Shown: one piece after another, positions 1-6,987 of the stretch | Numbering within the stretch: position 1 is the first letter of the stretch | Layout of the letters: every line of letters starts with the position of its first letter | Source of the DNA: Ignavibacteriales bacterium | GTDB taxonomy: Bacteria; Bacteroidota; Ignavibacteria; UBA10030 | Assembly: GCA_016218005.1 (NCBI GenBank) | Contig: JACRFF010000239.1 | Span: 1 to 10,665 of the forward strand | Direction: 5' to 3' | Length of the DNA: 10,665 nucleotides | Position numbers and translations under genes: made by a program | Notes under the pieces: generated by a model | The model's database searches: none | Told to the model about the DNA's origin: nothing | Seen by the model: only the letters and a program-made list of their open reading frames with translations

Positions 1-212
1 ACCTTGTCGATTCCGTCCGTTGAATCCTCGACGCCTCGATAGATATTCCCGCCGCCGATGACGATTCCGATTTGGCACCCAAGCTCTTTCACCGACTTGA
101 TTTCTTCGGCATAGCGATTGACAACGGCTGAGTCGATACCGTATTCCTTATCGCCCATCAACGCTTCACCGCTGAGCTTCAGGAGAATACGTTTGAATTT
201 TAGTTCTGCCAT
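1..212 (-). CDS. pyrH: UMP kinase PyrH, N-terminal part (cut by window edge)
   Basis: The first 70 codons of bacterial uridylate kinase, which phosphorylates UMP to UDP in the cytoplasm in pyrimidine nucleotide synthesis. The N-terminus [20 protein letters not shown] carries the KLSGEAL phosphate-binding motif of the amino-acid-kinase fold (residues about 12-18). The glycine-rich stretch [11 protein letters not shown] (about residues 50-60) is the second hallmark of PyrH. The ATG at 212-210 is chosen because a strong SD, GGAGGAGG (225-218), stands 5 nt upstream. The gene follows tsf, as in many bacteria (tsf-pyrH-frr), but a strong intrinsic terminator lies between them, so its expression needs read-through or a promoter inside tsf. 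The C-terminal two thirds lie outside the window. Confidence 0.96.
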   Translation of the reverse strand, partial: MAELKFKRILLKLSGEALMGDKEYGIDSAVVNRYAEEIKSVKELGCQIGIVIGGGNIYRGVEDSTDGIDK

Positions 213-228
213 TGTTGCCTCCTCCGCC

Positions 229-265
229 AAAAAAAATCCCGCCCCGACTTATCGGGGCGGGATTT
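229..265 (-). terminator. Strong intrinsic terminator between tsf and pyrH
   Basis: A perfect 14-bp inverted repeat (234-247 with 252-265) has a 4-nt loop (248-251), a very GC-rich core (CCCGCCCCGA/TCGGGGCGGG) and, read on the minus strand, ends in a run of 8 T (236-229). It begins 10 nt after the tsf stop codon and ends just ahead of the pyrH SD. This is the classical Rho-independent form in the minus direction. On the plus strand the hairpin is followed only by TTTCAG after the stem, so it is a poorer terminator that way. Confidence 0.93.
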
Positions 266-275
266 CAGTTGGAAA

Positions 276-881
276 TTAGTTTGTCGCCTCTCCGAGATGA
301 TAGCGAATAAATCGCCGGATGGAAATACGCTCGCCCACCTTGGCAATCTCTTCATCGATCAAGTCTTTGATCGTCTTGCCGGAATCTTTGATAAAACTTT
401 GCTCGAGCAAAACGACTTCTTGATAGAATTTTTCAAGACGGCCATGCGCAATTTTTTCCGCGATGGCCGCGGGCTTGCCTTCATTCATGGCTTGAGCCTT
501 GTAGATATCTACTTCCTTGCTCAACGTCGTCAGTTCAATATGTTCGCGCGAAATGTACAGCGGCGCCATAGCGGCAATTTGCATGGCGATATCGTGGGCC
601 AGCTGCTTGAAACCGGGAGTCTTCGCAACAAAATCGGTTTCGCAATTCAATTCAACCATCGTACCGATTCTTCCGCCAGCGTGGATGTATGATTCGACAA
701 CGCCTTGATTGGTTTCTTTGTCTGCGCGTTTCGCGGCGGTCGCCGCCCCTTTCTTGCGGAGATAATCGATGGCGGCATCCATGTCGCCTTTACCTTCCTC
801 CAATGCACGCTTGCAATCCATCATGCCAGCGCCGGTTTTCTCGCGCAGCTTTTTGACAAGTTCGGTAGTAATTTCAGCCAT
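276..881 (-). CDS. tsf: Translation elongation factor Ts (short form)
   Basis: EF-Ts is the nucleotide-exchange factor that releases GDP from EF-Tu. The N-terminal UBA-like domain (residues about 1-52) has the family signature [19 protein letters not shown]. The TDFV motif (residues 82-85), whose Asp and Phe reach into EF-Tu, is intact. The protein has 201 residues, against about 283 in Escherichia coli. It resembles the Thermus-type short form with a single core subdomain and appears complete, ending in a [12 protein letters not shown] stretch. The ATG start is preceded by a modest GAAAG purine stretch. It lies 23 nt downstream of rpsB, with which it is surely co-transcribed, and is the last gene before a strong terminator. 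Confidence 0.97.
   Translation of the reverse strand: MAEITTELVKKLREKTGAGMMDCKRALEEGKGDMDAAIDYLRKKGAATAAKRADKETNQGVVESYIHAGGRIGTMVELNCETDFVAKTPGFKQLAHDIAMQIAAMAPLYISREHIELTTLSKEVDIYKAQAMNEGKPAAIAEKIAHGRLEKFYQEVVLLEQSFIKDSGKTIKDLIDEEIAKVGERISIRRFIRYHLGEATN
297..325 (-). promoter_or_regulatory. Candidate sigma70 promoter for pyrH inside the end of tsf
   Basis: On the minus strand TTTCCA (325-320) is followed after 17 nt by TATCAT (302-297), matching 4/6 and 5/6 positions of the -35 and -10 consensus. A start near 290 would put the tsf-pyrH terminator in the leader of the pyrH transcript. The bases are also constrained by the tsf coding sequence, so a chance match is quite possible. Confidence 0.22.
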
Positions 882-904
882 AAAATTCTTTCGTCTTCGC
901 GTCG

Positions 905-1660
905 TTAGTTCTTTTCTTGGGCTTCGTCGGTTGATTCCCGCGACTTCGATGCAGCTTCCTCTGCACGCTTCGCGGCCACCCGCTGGTTGCCCTCGATGAC
1001 TGCATCCGCAATGACTTTGGTAATAAGTTGCACCGACTTCAGCGCATCGTCATTTGCCGGGATTGGATAATCAACCGACTCCGGGTCCGTGTTGGTATCA
1101 ACAATGGCGATGACGGGGATGCCTAATCGCTTCGCTTCCTTGACGGCAATTTGTTCTTTCTTGATATCGACAACATACAACACGCCGGGCAGCCGAGACA
1201 TATCAACCACACCCGAGAGTACTTCCTGCAACTTGTCCTTCTCGCGCGTAAGGAACAATCGTTCCTTTTTCGTAATCTTCTCAAAAGTACCGTCGGTCTC
1301 CATTTTTTCGATGTTCGTCAACCGCTTCACGCTTTTTCGGATTGTCGCAAAGTTGGTCAGCATGCCGCCAAGCCAGCGTTCCGTGGCGTAGAACGCACTG
1401 CATCGGTGCGCTTCTTCGCGGACGACATCTTGCGCCTGAGGTTTCGTACCGACAAACAATGGTTTCTTCCCCTCTGCAATGATGTTGGAAACCGCATTGG
1501 CGGCAGAGTCGAGAAGTTCCTGAGTTTTCTTGAGGTCAATGATATGAATCCCGTTCTTCTCCATGAAGATGTACGGTTTCATTTTGGGATTCCAGCGGCG
1601 GGTCAAGTGCCCGAAGTGAGCACCCGATTGAAGCAGCGCTTCGAGTTCAACGCGAGGCAT
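905..1660 (-). CDS. rpsB: 30S ribosomal protein S2
   Basis: A 251-residue S2 protein of the small ribosomal subunit. The N-terminus has the S2 signature [20 protein letters not shown] (residues about 9-28), followed by [13 protein letters not shown]. The central segment has [14 protein letters not shown] and [10 protein letters not shown], and later [12 protein letters not shown] and YPIPANDDA, all diagnostic of the family. The C-terminal tail of about 20 residues is charged, rich in Glu, Lys and Ser, as in many S2 proteins. The ATG at 1660 has an AAAGGA SD about 6 nt upstream. It is separated from rpsI by an unusually long gap of 139 nt (1661-1799) that could hold a leader or an extra promoter. 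It precedes tsf in the widespread rpsB-tsf pair. Confidence 0.98.
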   Translation of the reverse strand: MPRVELEALLQSGAHFGHLTRRWNPKMKPYIFMEKNGIHIIDLKKTQELLDSAANAVSNIIAEGKKPLFVGTKPQAQDVVREEAHRCSAFYATERWLGGMLTNFATIRKSVKRLTNIEKMETDGTFEKITKKERLFLTREKDKLQEVLSGVVDMSRLPGVLYVVDIKKEQIAVKEAKRLGIPVIAIVDTNTDPESVDYPIPANDDALKSVQLITKVIADAVIEGNQRVAAKRAEEAASKSRESTDEAQEKN

Positions 1661-1763
1661 TGTGTATCCTTTCAGTTAGTCTGCTACTCTCGTCTTCTTC
1701 TTCCGGAATCTCAACGCACTAGGCAATTGAAACACTGCCGGTCGAATCGGAGAATATGATTGA

Positions 1764-1791
1764 TATATATTGACCGCTACCTTGCGGTCGA
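1764..1791 (-). promoter_or_regulatory. Weak promoter-like pair upstream of rpsB
   Basis: Minus strand TCGACC (1791-1786), 16 nt, TATATA (1769-1764), each matching 4/6 consensus positions. It could give an internal promoter for rpsB-tsf with a leader of about 95 nt. The pair overlaps the small hairpin at 1772-1789, so at most one of the two readings may matter. Confidence 0.2.
1772..1789. other. Small hairpin between rpsI and rpsB
   Basis: GACCGC and GCGGTC form a 6-bp perfect inverted repeat around a 6-nt loop, starting 10 nt after the rpsI stop. On the minus strand it is followed by AATATATATC rather than a T-run, so it is not a convincing terminator. It may be an mRNA processing or stabilising element, or part of a leader for S2 autoregulation. 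The rest of the 139-nt gap shows no other clear structure. Confidence 0.35.
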
Positions 1792-1799
1792 TTGAAACA

Positions 1800-2186
1800 T
1801 TATCTCTTCGAGAATTGGAATCTCTTCCGAGCTTTCTTTTGTCCGTATTTTTTCCGCTCTACCATCCGAGGGTCGCGGGTCAAGAGGTTGTTTTGTCGGA
1901 GGACGCCGCGGAGGTCTTCATCCATGGCCACCAAGTACCTTGCAATGGCCAACTTGATTGCGCCAGCTTGTCCTGATAGACCGCCCCCAACGGCACGTAT
2001 CTGCGCATCATATCTTCCTAACGTTTCGGTTACGCGAAATGGTTTTAGCACTTCGGACCGCTGGGTTTCCAGTGGAAAATACGATTCAATGTCTCGTCCA
2101 TTGATGAGAACCTTGCCTGATCCCTCTTTCACCGTTGCTCGCGCAACTGCTTCTTTTCGCCGACCTACTTTAATAATTCTCGCCAT
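1800..2186 (-). CDS. rpsI: 30S ribosomal protein S9
   Basis: A 128-residue S9, the usual family length. It shows GRRKEAVARATVKEGSGKVLINGRD at the N-terminal end (split across residues 8-32), the GGGLSGQAGAIKLAIAR segment (about 67-83), and the basic C-terminal tail KKYGQKKARKRFQFSKR. The invariant terminal Ser-Lys-Arg of this tail reaches the P-site tRNA in the 30S subunit. The ATG at 2186 lies 15 nt downstream of the rplM stop, with a GGAAG stretch as SD. The rplM-rpsI pair is conserved in nearly all bacteria. Confidence 0.98.
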   Translation of the reverse strand: MARIIKVGRRKEAVARATVKEGSGKVLINGRDIESYFPLETQRSEVLKPFRVTETLGRYDAQIRAVGGGLSGQAGAIKLAIARYLVAMDEDLRGVLRQNNLLTRDPRMVERKKYGQKKARKRFQFSKR

Positions 2187-2201
2187 AACGTCTTCCCATT
2201 C

Positions 2202-2642
2202 CTACAGTGGTAGTGGTTCCGGTTGTTGGGCCTGATGCGGATGACTTGTTCCTCGGTACACCTTGAGCTTCTTGCCAATTTGGCGGCCAAGTCTGTTCTT
2301 GGGAATCATACCCTTTACCGCGTGTTCAATAACGTACTCAGGTCTCGTTTTGAGAAGATCCGAGAAGGATTCAAACCTTGCCCCACCGGGATAGCCTGTG
2401 TTATGAAAAAGCTCTTTCAACTCCACGCGTTTTCCGGTGACTTGGACTTTTTCTGCGTTTACCACAACAACAAAATCTCCGCTATCCGAATTGGGCGTGA
2501 ACGTGGGCTTGTGCTTTCCCCGTAGAATTTTGGCTACTTGCGAAGCTATCCTGCCGAGAGTTTTTCCCTCAGCATCGACAAGAAACCACTTTCTCTCATT
2601 GTCGTGTATCGTGAAAAACTTTGTTTTGGGGGAAGACTGCAC
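2202..2642 (-). CDS. rplM: 50S ribosomal protein L13 (GTG start)
   Basis: A 146-residue L13 of the large ribosomal subunit, close to the E. coli length of 142. Family features in order: [20 protein letters not shown] near the N-terminus, [37 protein letters not shown], and [17 protein letters not shown] at the end. The start codon is GTG (2642-2640). It is chosen because a consensus AAGGAG (2653-2648) stands 5 nt upstream and the N-terminus then matches the family. It is the first gene of the rplM-rpsI-rpsB-tsf transcription unit and sits under a good sigma70-type promoter. Confidence 0.97.
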   Translation of the reverse strand: MQSSPKTKFFTIHDNERKWFLVDAEGKTLGRIASQVAKILRGKHKPTFTPNSDSGDFVVVVNAEKVQVTGKRVELKELFHNTGYPGGARFESFSDLLKTRPEYVIEHAVKGMIPKNRLGRQIGKKLKVYRGTSHPHQAQQPEPLPL

Positions 2643-2686
2643 TTTATCTCCTTAGAATAACGACTGTATTGATCTCTTGATTGGTA

Positions 2687-2715
2687 AATGTACTCCAAAA
2701 AGCAGGGAAAGTCAA
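2687..2715 (-). promoter_or_regulatory. sigma70-type promoter of the rplM-rpsI-rpsB-tsf operon
   Basis: On the minus strand TTGACT (2715-2710) and TACATT (2692-2687) are separated by exactly 17 nt (5/6 and 4/6 consensus matches). The predicted start is near 2680, giving a leader of about 38 nt before the rplM GTG. The -10 region extends to TACATTTA, 7 of 8 positions of the Bacteroidota TAnnTTTG element, so either type of housekeeping sigma factor could read it. It lies in the 109-nt gap between the synthetase gene and rplM. Confidence 0.6.
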
Positions 2716-2751
2716 CGCAAAAAACTAGGATGTAACTGCTCACGACATAAG

Positions 2752-4275
2752 TCAGACTTTTTCACGCACCAAATCACGAACCATATCCGTTACTTTTCGG
2801 AAATCAATCTTTCCACTTCCCATCTTCGGCAGTTCCGGCATATGGATGAAATGCTTCGGCAACGCGATATTGGGCAGATGCTCACTCATACTCTTCAATA
2901 TCGCCTTCTCGTCAATCTTGTTAGTTATTGCCGCAACGATTCGCGCGCCTTTGAGAGCGTCAGGAATCTCAACGACACAGCATTCCGTATCGGGCGGGAG
3001 AAATTTTTCCAGAACATCTTCAACCTTGATGAGTGAAACCATCTCGCCGCCAACCTTCATGAATCTTTTCAATCTTCCAACATGCCAAAGATATCCGTCC
3101 TCATCCATCCACCCCATGTCGCCGGTATCGTACCATCCATGCCGAATGGCCAGTGAGGTCTGTTCAAAATCATCGAAGTAACCCTTCATAACGTTCGGAC
3201 CCTTGACGAGAATCTTGCCGATCTCTCCTGTCTTGCATCCTTCTCCCGTCTCATAGTTTTCAACGCGCACCTGCACGTCCGGAATGGGTCTGCCGACACT
3301 TCCCGGCTTATTGTTTCCAGAGGTGTTGATGGTAATAGCAGGGCTGGTTTCTGTTGTTCCATAGGCTTCAAGCAAAACCTTGCCGTGCTTCTCCATGAAT
3401 CCTTTTCGAAGCGCATCCGGACATTTGTCGGCTCCCGTCAAGATAATTCTTGCGCTCTCAAAATCACCCGGTTGAGATTTATGCAGATATCCCCAGAAGA
3501 AACTCGGCGTGCCGGCAACCAACGTACATTTTTCCTCTCGCACAATATCGCAGATCGTCTTGAAGTCAAGAGGATTGGCATAGGTTACCACCGTCATGCC
3601 AAGATACAACGGAGCCCATGCATTGGCGGTTTGCCCAAACACGTGGAAGTACGGCAGGTTGCCAAGGAAAATATCATCAGCGCGAAGCCCGTATGCTTGT
3701 GTGAGACTCCGGATATTCGATTCGATATTGTGATGGGTGAGTTGAACCGCCTTGGGATCCTTCTCACTCCCACTGGTAAACAGAACGACCAAGTTGTCAT
3801 CACCGTTGCCGGCGGCCACCCGCGACTGAATCATCCCCGCCGAAAGTTTTGACTTTACTGCCGCTGAGAGTTTGTCATACACTGTGATCTCATTCATTAT
3901 ATCTTCGATGAAGACCATGCCGGGAACAATCCGGCAGTTGATCTTTTCCAAAAGCGCCCGCGAAGTGATGATCGTTTTGAAGTCGCATTTCTTTTGTCCA
4001 AACTCGGCATTCTGCGCCGCGCCGGTGGAGTAGTTGATCATCACCGGTGTTCTGCCGCTCATTAACGCCGCCAACATTGTCAGAAGACAGCCAGCAGAAG
4101 TAGGTATCATGATCCCAATGAATCCCGGGTCATACTTCTTCAACTTCTCCGATAGAATCAATGATGCAATCAGCGCCCGCGCGTACGTAATTCTTCGATT
4201 CGTCGTGCGGTCGACAATGGCAAGCTTGTTGCCATATTGCTTTGCCGTTTCGATGAACTTATGATGTAATAACAT
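2752..4275 (-). CDS. AMP-forming acyl-ACP/acyl-CoA synthetase (ANL superfamily)
   Basis: A 507-residue adenylate-forming enzyme, expected to activate a fatty acid with ATP and pass the acyl group to acyl carrier protein or CoA. The core motifs are present: phosphate-binding loop FTSGSEKDPKAV (166-177), YGTTETSP (305-312), YDTGD (382-386), the hinge GRLKRFMKVGGEMVSL (400-415), and the catalytic lysine in GSGK (K489). The FTSGSE(x)xPK loop and the KRFxKxGGEMVSL hinge resemble the synthetase half of Aas, which reacylates lysophospholipids using ACP; the acyltransferase half of Aas is absent here. ACP is therefore favoured over CoA as acceptor, without proof. No signal peptide or membrane anchor is obvious. 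ATG has GGAG-type SD (AGGAGAG, 4287-4281). It lies 36 nt after the GH31 gene and is probably co-transcribed with it. Confidence 0.9.
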   Translation of the reverse strand: MLLHHKFIETAKQYGNKLAIVDRTTNRRITYARALIASLILSEKLKKYDPGFIGIMIPTSAGCLLTMLAALMSGRTPVMINYSTGAAQNAEFGQKKCDFKTIITSRALLEKINCRIVPGMVFIEDIMNEITVYDKLSAAVKSKLSAGMIQSRVAAGNGDDNLVVLFTSGSEKDPKAVQLTHHNIESNIRSLTQAYGLRADDIFLGNLPYFHVFGQTANAWAPLYLGMTVVTYANPLDFKTICDIVREEKCTLVAGTPSFFWGYLHKSQPGDFESARIILTGADKCPDALRKGFMEKHGKVLLEAYGTTETSPAITINTSGNNKPGSVGRPIPDVQVRVENYETGEGCKTGEIGKILVKGPNVMKGYFDDFEQTSLAIRHGWYDTGDMGWMDEDGYLWHVGRLKRFMKVGGEMVSLIKVEDVLEKFLPPDTECCVVEIPDALKGARIVAAITNKIDEKAILKSMSEHLPNIALPKHFIHMPELPKMGSGKIDFRKVTDMVRDLVREKV

Positions 4276-4311
4276 ATGTACTCTCCTCTCTTGTTCCCAA
4301 ATGTGCGGTAA

Positions 4312-6795
4312 CTACTTCCACGTAATCTCGTACGTTGATGTCTCTCGCGACTCAGCGATAGAAATGAACAGGATTTTCTTTTCAAAGTCGAACGCCCAGC
4401 CTTGTTGTTCTGCAAACACGTCGTTCAATTTTGCTCGGGAGAGACTCTGCGAATTCCACCGAACTTGCTTTGGCTCGCTATTCACGTCTACAACCGCCAG
4501 CAGCACAGTTTTCCTTAGCGGAACATATGTTCCCTCGGCCTCGGAAAGCTTAATTGAAAGACGACCCGGCGTTGCAGTCTGTTCGACCTTTCGCTTGAAG
4601 TATTTCCCTTTCTCATATTGAAAGGAGATGCCGTCATCATCATAGAACTGCGATGTTCCTTCGGTCGATGGGTAGACTTGAAGTGTAACCGGCCGCGAAG
4701 GAAACTCGCCGACAAAATTTTTCGAGGCTTGCATCGGAATGATGGCGCCCGCGCGCACGAACAGAGGCAATCGATCTGGCGGCGCGTCAACTTTTATGCT
4801 TCGGCCCCCTTCGTATCTTGTGTTCGTCCAGAAATCATACCAAGCGCCTTGCGGCAATTGCAATGCACGCTCTTTCATTCCGGGCCACAACACCGGCGCT
4901 ACCAGCACATCATCTCCAAACATGAATTCCGTATCGTTTTCAGCAAACCTTGCATCGTCTGGATACGCAAAGACGAGCGGTTGCATCGCCGGCACGCCTT
5001 TTTGCGATGCGCGAACCATCGTTGTATAAATGTACGGCAAAAAACGATAGCGCAAGCGAATCGTTTCACGATTGATCTGCTCGAACTCCGTTCCAAATTC
5101 CCACGGTTCTTTATTGATGGAGTTGATGACCGAATGGGCACGCATCAATGGAGTAAACACGCCGAGTTGCAGCCATCGAGCCATCAACTCGCCGCTCGGC
5201 GTTCCGATGAAACCTCCGATATCCGACCCAACAAATGGCTGCCCGGACATGCTTATGCCGAGACACATCGAGAGCGCCATCGCGAGATGGTCCCACGATG
5301 AAACATTATCGCCTGTCCACGCGCTCGAGTATTTCCAGCCGCCGGCGTATGACGCTCGTGTCAAAACAAACGGTCGTTCGTCCGGACGAAGCTTGCGGAC
5401 ACCTTCATACGTTGCCTGAGTCATCAGCATACCGTACGTGTTGTGGTTCTTTACGTGCGGCGTCCAGTTTCCGTCGTCATAGTGTTTCACATCAAGATCA
5501 ACGGTTTTTGTAGGAACATCAAAAACCGACGGCTCGTTCATGTCATTCCAGAATCCCCGAACGCCGGCATCGATCAGCACTTTGAAGTTTTCCCCCCACC
5601 ACGTTCGCGCCGTAGGATGGGAGAAATCCGGAAAGGCACAGACCCCCGGCCACACCTTGCCGAGATACAACTTTCCGGAAGGATGCGTGAGAAACACGTT
5701 CTGCTTTATGCCGGATTGAAATGCGTGATACGTCGAATCCGCCTTGATGCCGGGATCAACGATTACCACAATCTTGAATCCGTTCCTCGCCAGATCCGAA
5801 ATCAATTGCTTGGGCTGGGGAAAATTCTTTTGGTTGAACGTGAAGATGCGATATCCCTCCATGTAGTCAATGTCCAGATAGATAGCGTCGCACGGGATAT
5901 TGCGGTCGCGAAAGTTCTTTGCAATTTCCCGAACGCGGCTTTCCGGTGTGTAGCTCCATCTGCACTGTTGGTATCCGAGCGACCACTTGGGAGGAAGCGG
6001 CATGCGACCGACCAACTCCGTAAATCGTGAAAGCACTTGCTGCGGCTTCGAGCCGGCAAAAAAGTAGTAATTGATTTCTCCGCCAAGAGCGCCGAAAGAA
6101 TATCGATCGCGAGCTTCTTTGCCGAACTCAAAGGACGACCAAAATGTATTGTCGAAGAAGACGCCGTACGCCCTCCCCTTCCTTACACCATAGAAAAACG
6201 GTATTGACTGATATAATGGATCGGTGTCGGCTCCATACGCAGGGACGTCGCTATTCCACATTGAATACGATTTGTCGTTGCGAGCAAATCTTCCCGCCTT
6301 CTCACCCAGCCCGTAGTAGTACTCATCGGGCGGCTTCATCTTCCACACTCTTCCCTCATCACCATCCCACATCATACCTTTGCTGGAATCATCTTCAGTG
6401 ATCGTGTTGCCGAGGAAATCGAGGAAGGAAAGCCGAATCGGGTTCTTTTTTACAACGACCACAAGTTGCCGAGATGTAAGCCGAATTTCTGCGGGAAGTT
6501 CGCGCACGCCGACGTCAACCGGCATCCAATCGCGTTGTGCCACCGCAACGGATTGGTCGGGCAGAAATGCCGAACGGTTGGTCGCGCGAATTCGCACAAC
6601 ATCCTCGGCAAGAAATGAAATCTGAACCTTTCCTTGCGCAGCGACAAATTCGTAACTTGATTTCGATACCGGAGAGAAGGAACTGAATGCTCCAATGGAT
6701 TTCCATTGCGCAATCAATGGCGCATAACATGCTGCCAAACTTGTGGCAACGATGAGAATTCTTCGCACGTGTTCGAAGAAGTGGTGGAGTCTCAT
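4312..6795 (-). CDS. Secreted GH31 family alpha-glycosidase
   Basis: A retaining alpha-glycosidase of family GH31, most like alpha-glucosidases, predicted to hydrolyse alpha-linked glucosides outside the cytoplasm. With the ATG at 6795 the protein has 827 residues. It opens with a signal peptide: HHFFEHVRR, a hydrophobic core ILIVATSLAACYAPLIA, then the mature start near residue 31. The order is an N-terminal beta-sandwich (to about 240), a TIM barrel (about 250-580) and C-terminal beta domains. The nucleophile is D418 in GFWNDMNEPSVF and the acid/base is D496 in WTGDNVSSWDH; YLDIDYM and VGSDIGGF are further GH31 signatures. A TTG at 6852 would add 19 residues ahead of the signal peptide and is less likely. 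The gene is divergent from the DUF6600 gene and leads into the synthetase. Substrate (starch, xyloglucan or other) cannot be read from the sequence. No convincing promoter was found. Confidence 0.93.
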   Translation of the reverse strand: MRLHHFFEHVRRILIVATSLAACYAPLIAQWKSIGAFSSFSPVSKSSYEFVAAQGKVQISFLAEDVVRIRATNRSAFLPDQSVAVAQRDWMPVDVGVRELPAEIRLTSRQLVVVVKKNPIRLSFLDFLGNTITEDDSSKGMMWDGDEGRVWKMKPPDEYYYGLGEKAGRFARNDKSYSMWNSDVPAYGADTDPLYQSIPFFYGVRKGRAYGVFFDNTFWSSFEFGKEARDRYSFGALGGEINYYFFAGSKPQQVLSRFTELVGRMPLPPKWSLGYQQCRWSYTPESRVREIAKNFRDRNIPCDAIYLDIDYMEGYRIFTFNQKNFPQPKQLISDLARNGFKIVVIVDPGIKADSTYHAFQSGIKQNVFLTHPSGKLYLGKVWPGVCAFPDFSHPTARTWWGENFKVLIDAGVRGFWNDMNEPSVFDVPTKTVDLDVKHYDDGNWTPHVKNHNTYGMLMTQATYEGVRKLRPDERPFVLTRASYAGGWKYSSAWTGDNVSSWDHLAMALSMCLGISMSGQPFVGSDIGGFIGTPSGELMARWLQLGVFTPLMRAHSVINSINKEPWEFGTEFEQINRETIRLRYRFLPYIYTTMVRASQKGVPAMQPLVFAYPDDARFAENDTEFMFGDDVLVAPVLWPGMKERALQLPQGAWYDFWTNTRYEGGRSIKVDAPPDRLPLFVRAGAIIPMQASKNFVGEFPSRPVTLQVYPSTEGTSQFYDDDGISFQYEKGKYFKRKVEQTATPGRLSIKLSEAEGTYVPLRKTVLLAVVDVNSEPKQVRWNSQSLSRAKLNDVFAEQQGWAFDFEKKILFISIAESRETSTYEITWK

Positions 6796-6885
6796 GGTCG
6801 GCGTCTTACCCTGCGCATTGTCGCTTTTTTTCGCTCCCGAAGCAAGGCGCAATTGTCCTTTCTGCCGCCCAGCGTGTTTAGTACC

Positions 6886-6900
6886 TCAGACACTCTCTGA
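6886..6900. promoter_or_regulatory. Inverted repeat upstream of the sigma54 promoter
   Basis: TCAGA-CACTC-TCTGA is a perfect 5-bp inverted repeat with a 5-nt spacer in the divergent intergenic region. It is centred about 74 nt upstream of the predicted sigma54 start site. It could be a site for an enhancer-binding activator or a regulator of the divergent GH31 gene. The repeat is short and a chance origin is possible. Confidence 0.25.
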
Positions 6901-6939
6901 AATCTCATTATCCTATTTTGTGAATTCTACGCCGTCTTT

Positions 6940-6956
6940 TTGGCATAGGGCTTGCA
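6940..6956 (+). promoter_or_regulatory. sigma54 (RpoN) -24/-12 promoter of the DUF6600 gene
   Basis: TTGGCATAGGGCTTGCA matches the sigma54 consensus TTGGCACGnnnnTTGCW at all but two positions. The invariant GG (6942-6943) and GC (6954-6955) are at the correct spacing. Transcription would start near 6967, leaving a 21-nt leader that contains just the ribosome binding site AGGAG (6976-6980) and then the ATG at 6988. This agreement of promoter, start site and RBS supports the call. An enhancer-binding activator would be required. Confidence 0.7.
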
Positions 6957-6987
6957 CCTAAATTTAGTAGGATGCAGGAGAGATACC

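Noticed and set aside
1151..1759. Long plus-strand open frame antisense to rpsB
   Set aside because: It is a shadow of rpsB: no RBS, no recognisable motifs, and the opposite frame is an unmistakable ribosomal protein.
2717..2751. T-run on the minus strand after the synthetase stop as a terminator
   Set aside because: Six T residues are present (2724-2719), but only a 4-bp stem can be drawn before them.
4618..5301. Long plus-strand open frame antisense to the GH31 gene
   Set aside because: Composition is Arg/His/Ser-rich as expected for a shadow frame; the minus-strand frame has all GH31 signatures.
6796..6852. TTG start that would extend the GH31 protein by 19 residues
   Set aside because: The extension sits ahead of a clear signal peptide starting with the ATG at 6795, and the purine stretch before the TTG is too close (3 nt) to be a good SD.
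6907..6912. GATAAT on the minus strand as a -10 element for GH31
   Set aside because: It is a good -10 match, but nothing resembling a -35 element lies 16-18 nt upstream (ACGGCG at 17 nt) and there is no extended -10 TG. It remains possible but is not supported.
6952..6987. TTG start that would extend the DUF6600 protein by 12 residues
   Set aside because: The TTG is part of the -12 element of the sigma54 promoter and would be upstream of the predicted transcript start. The ATG at 6988 has a good SD and starts the signal peptide.
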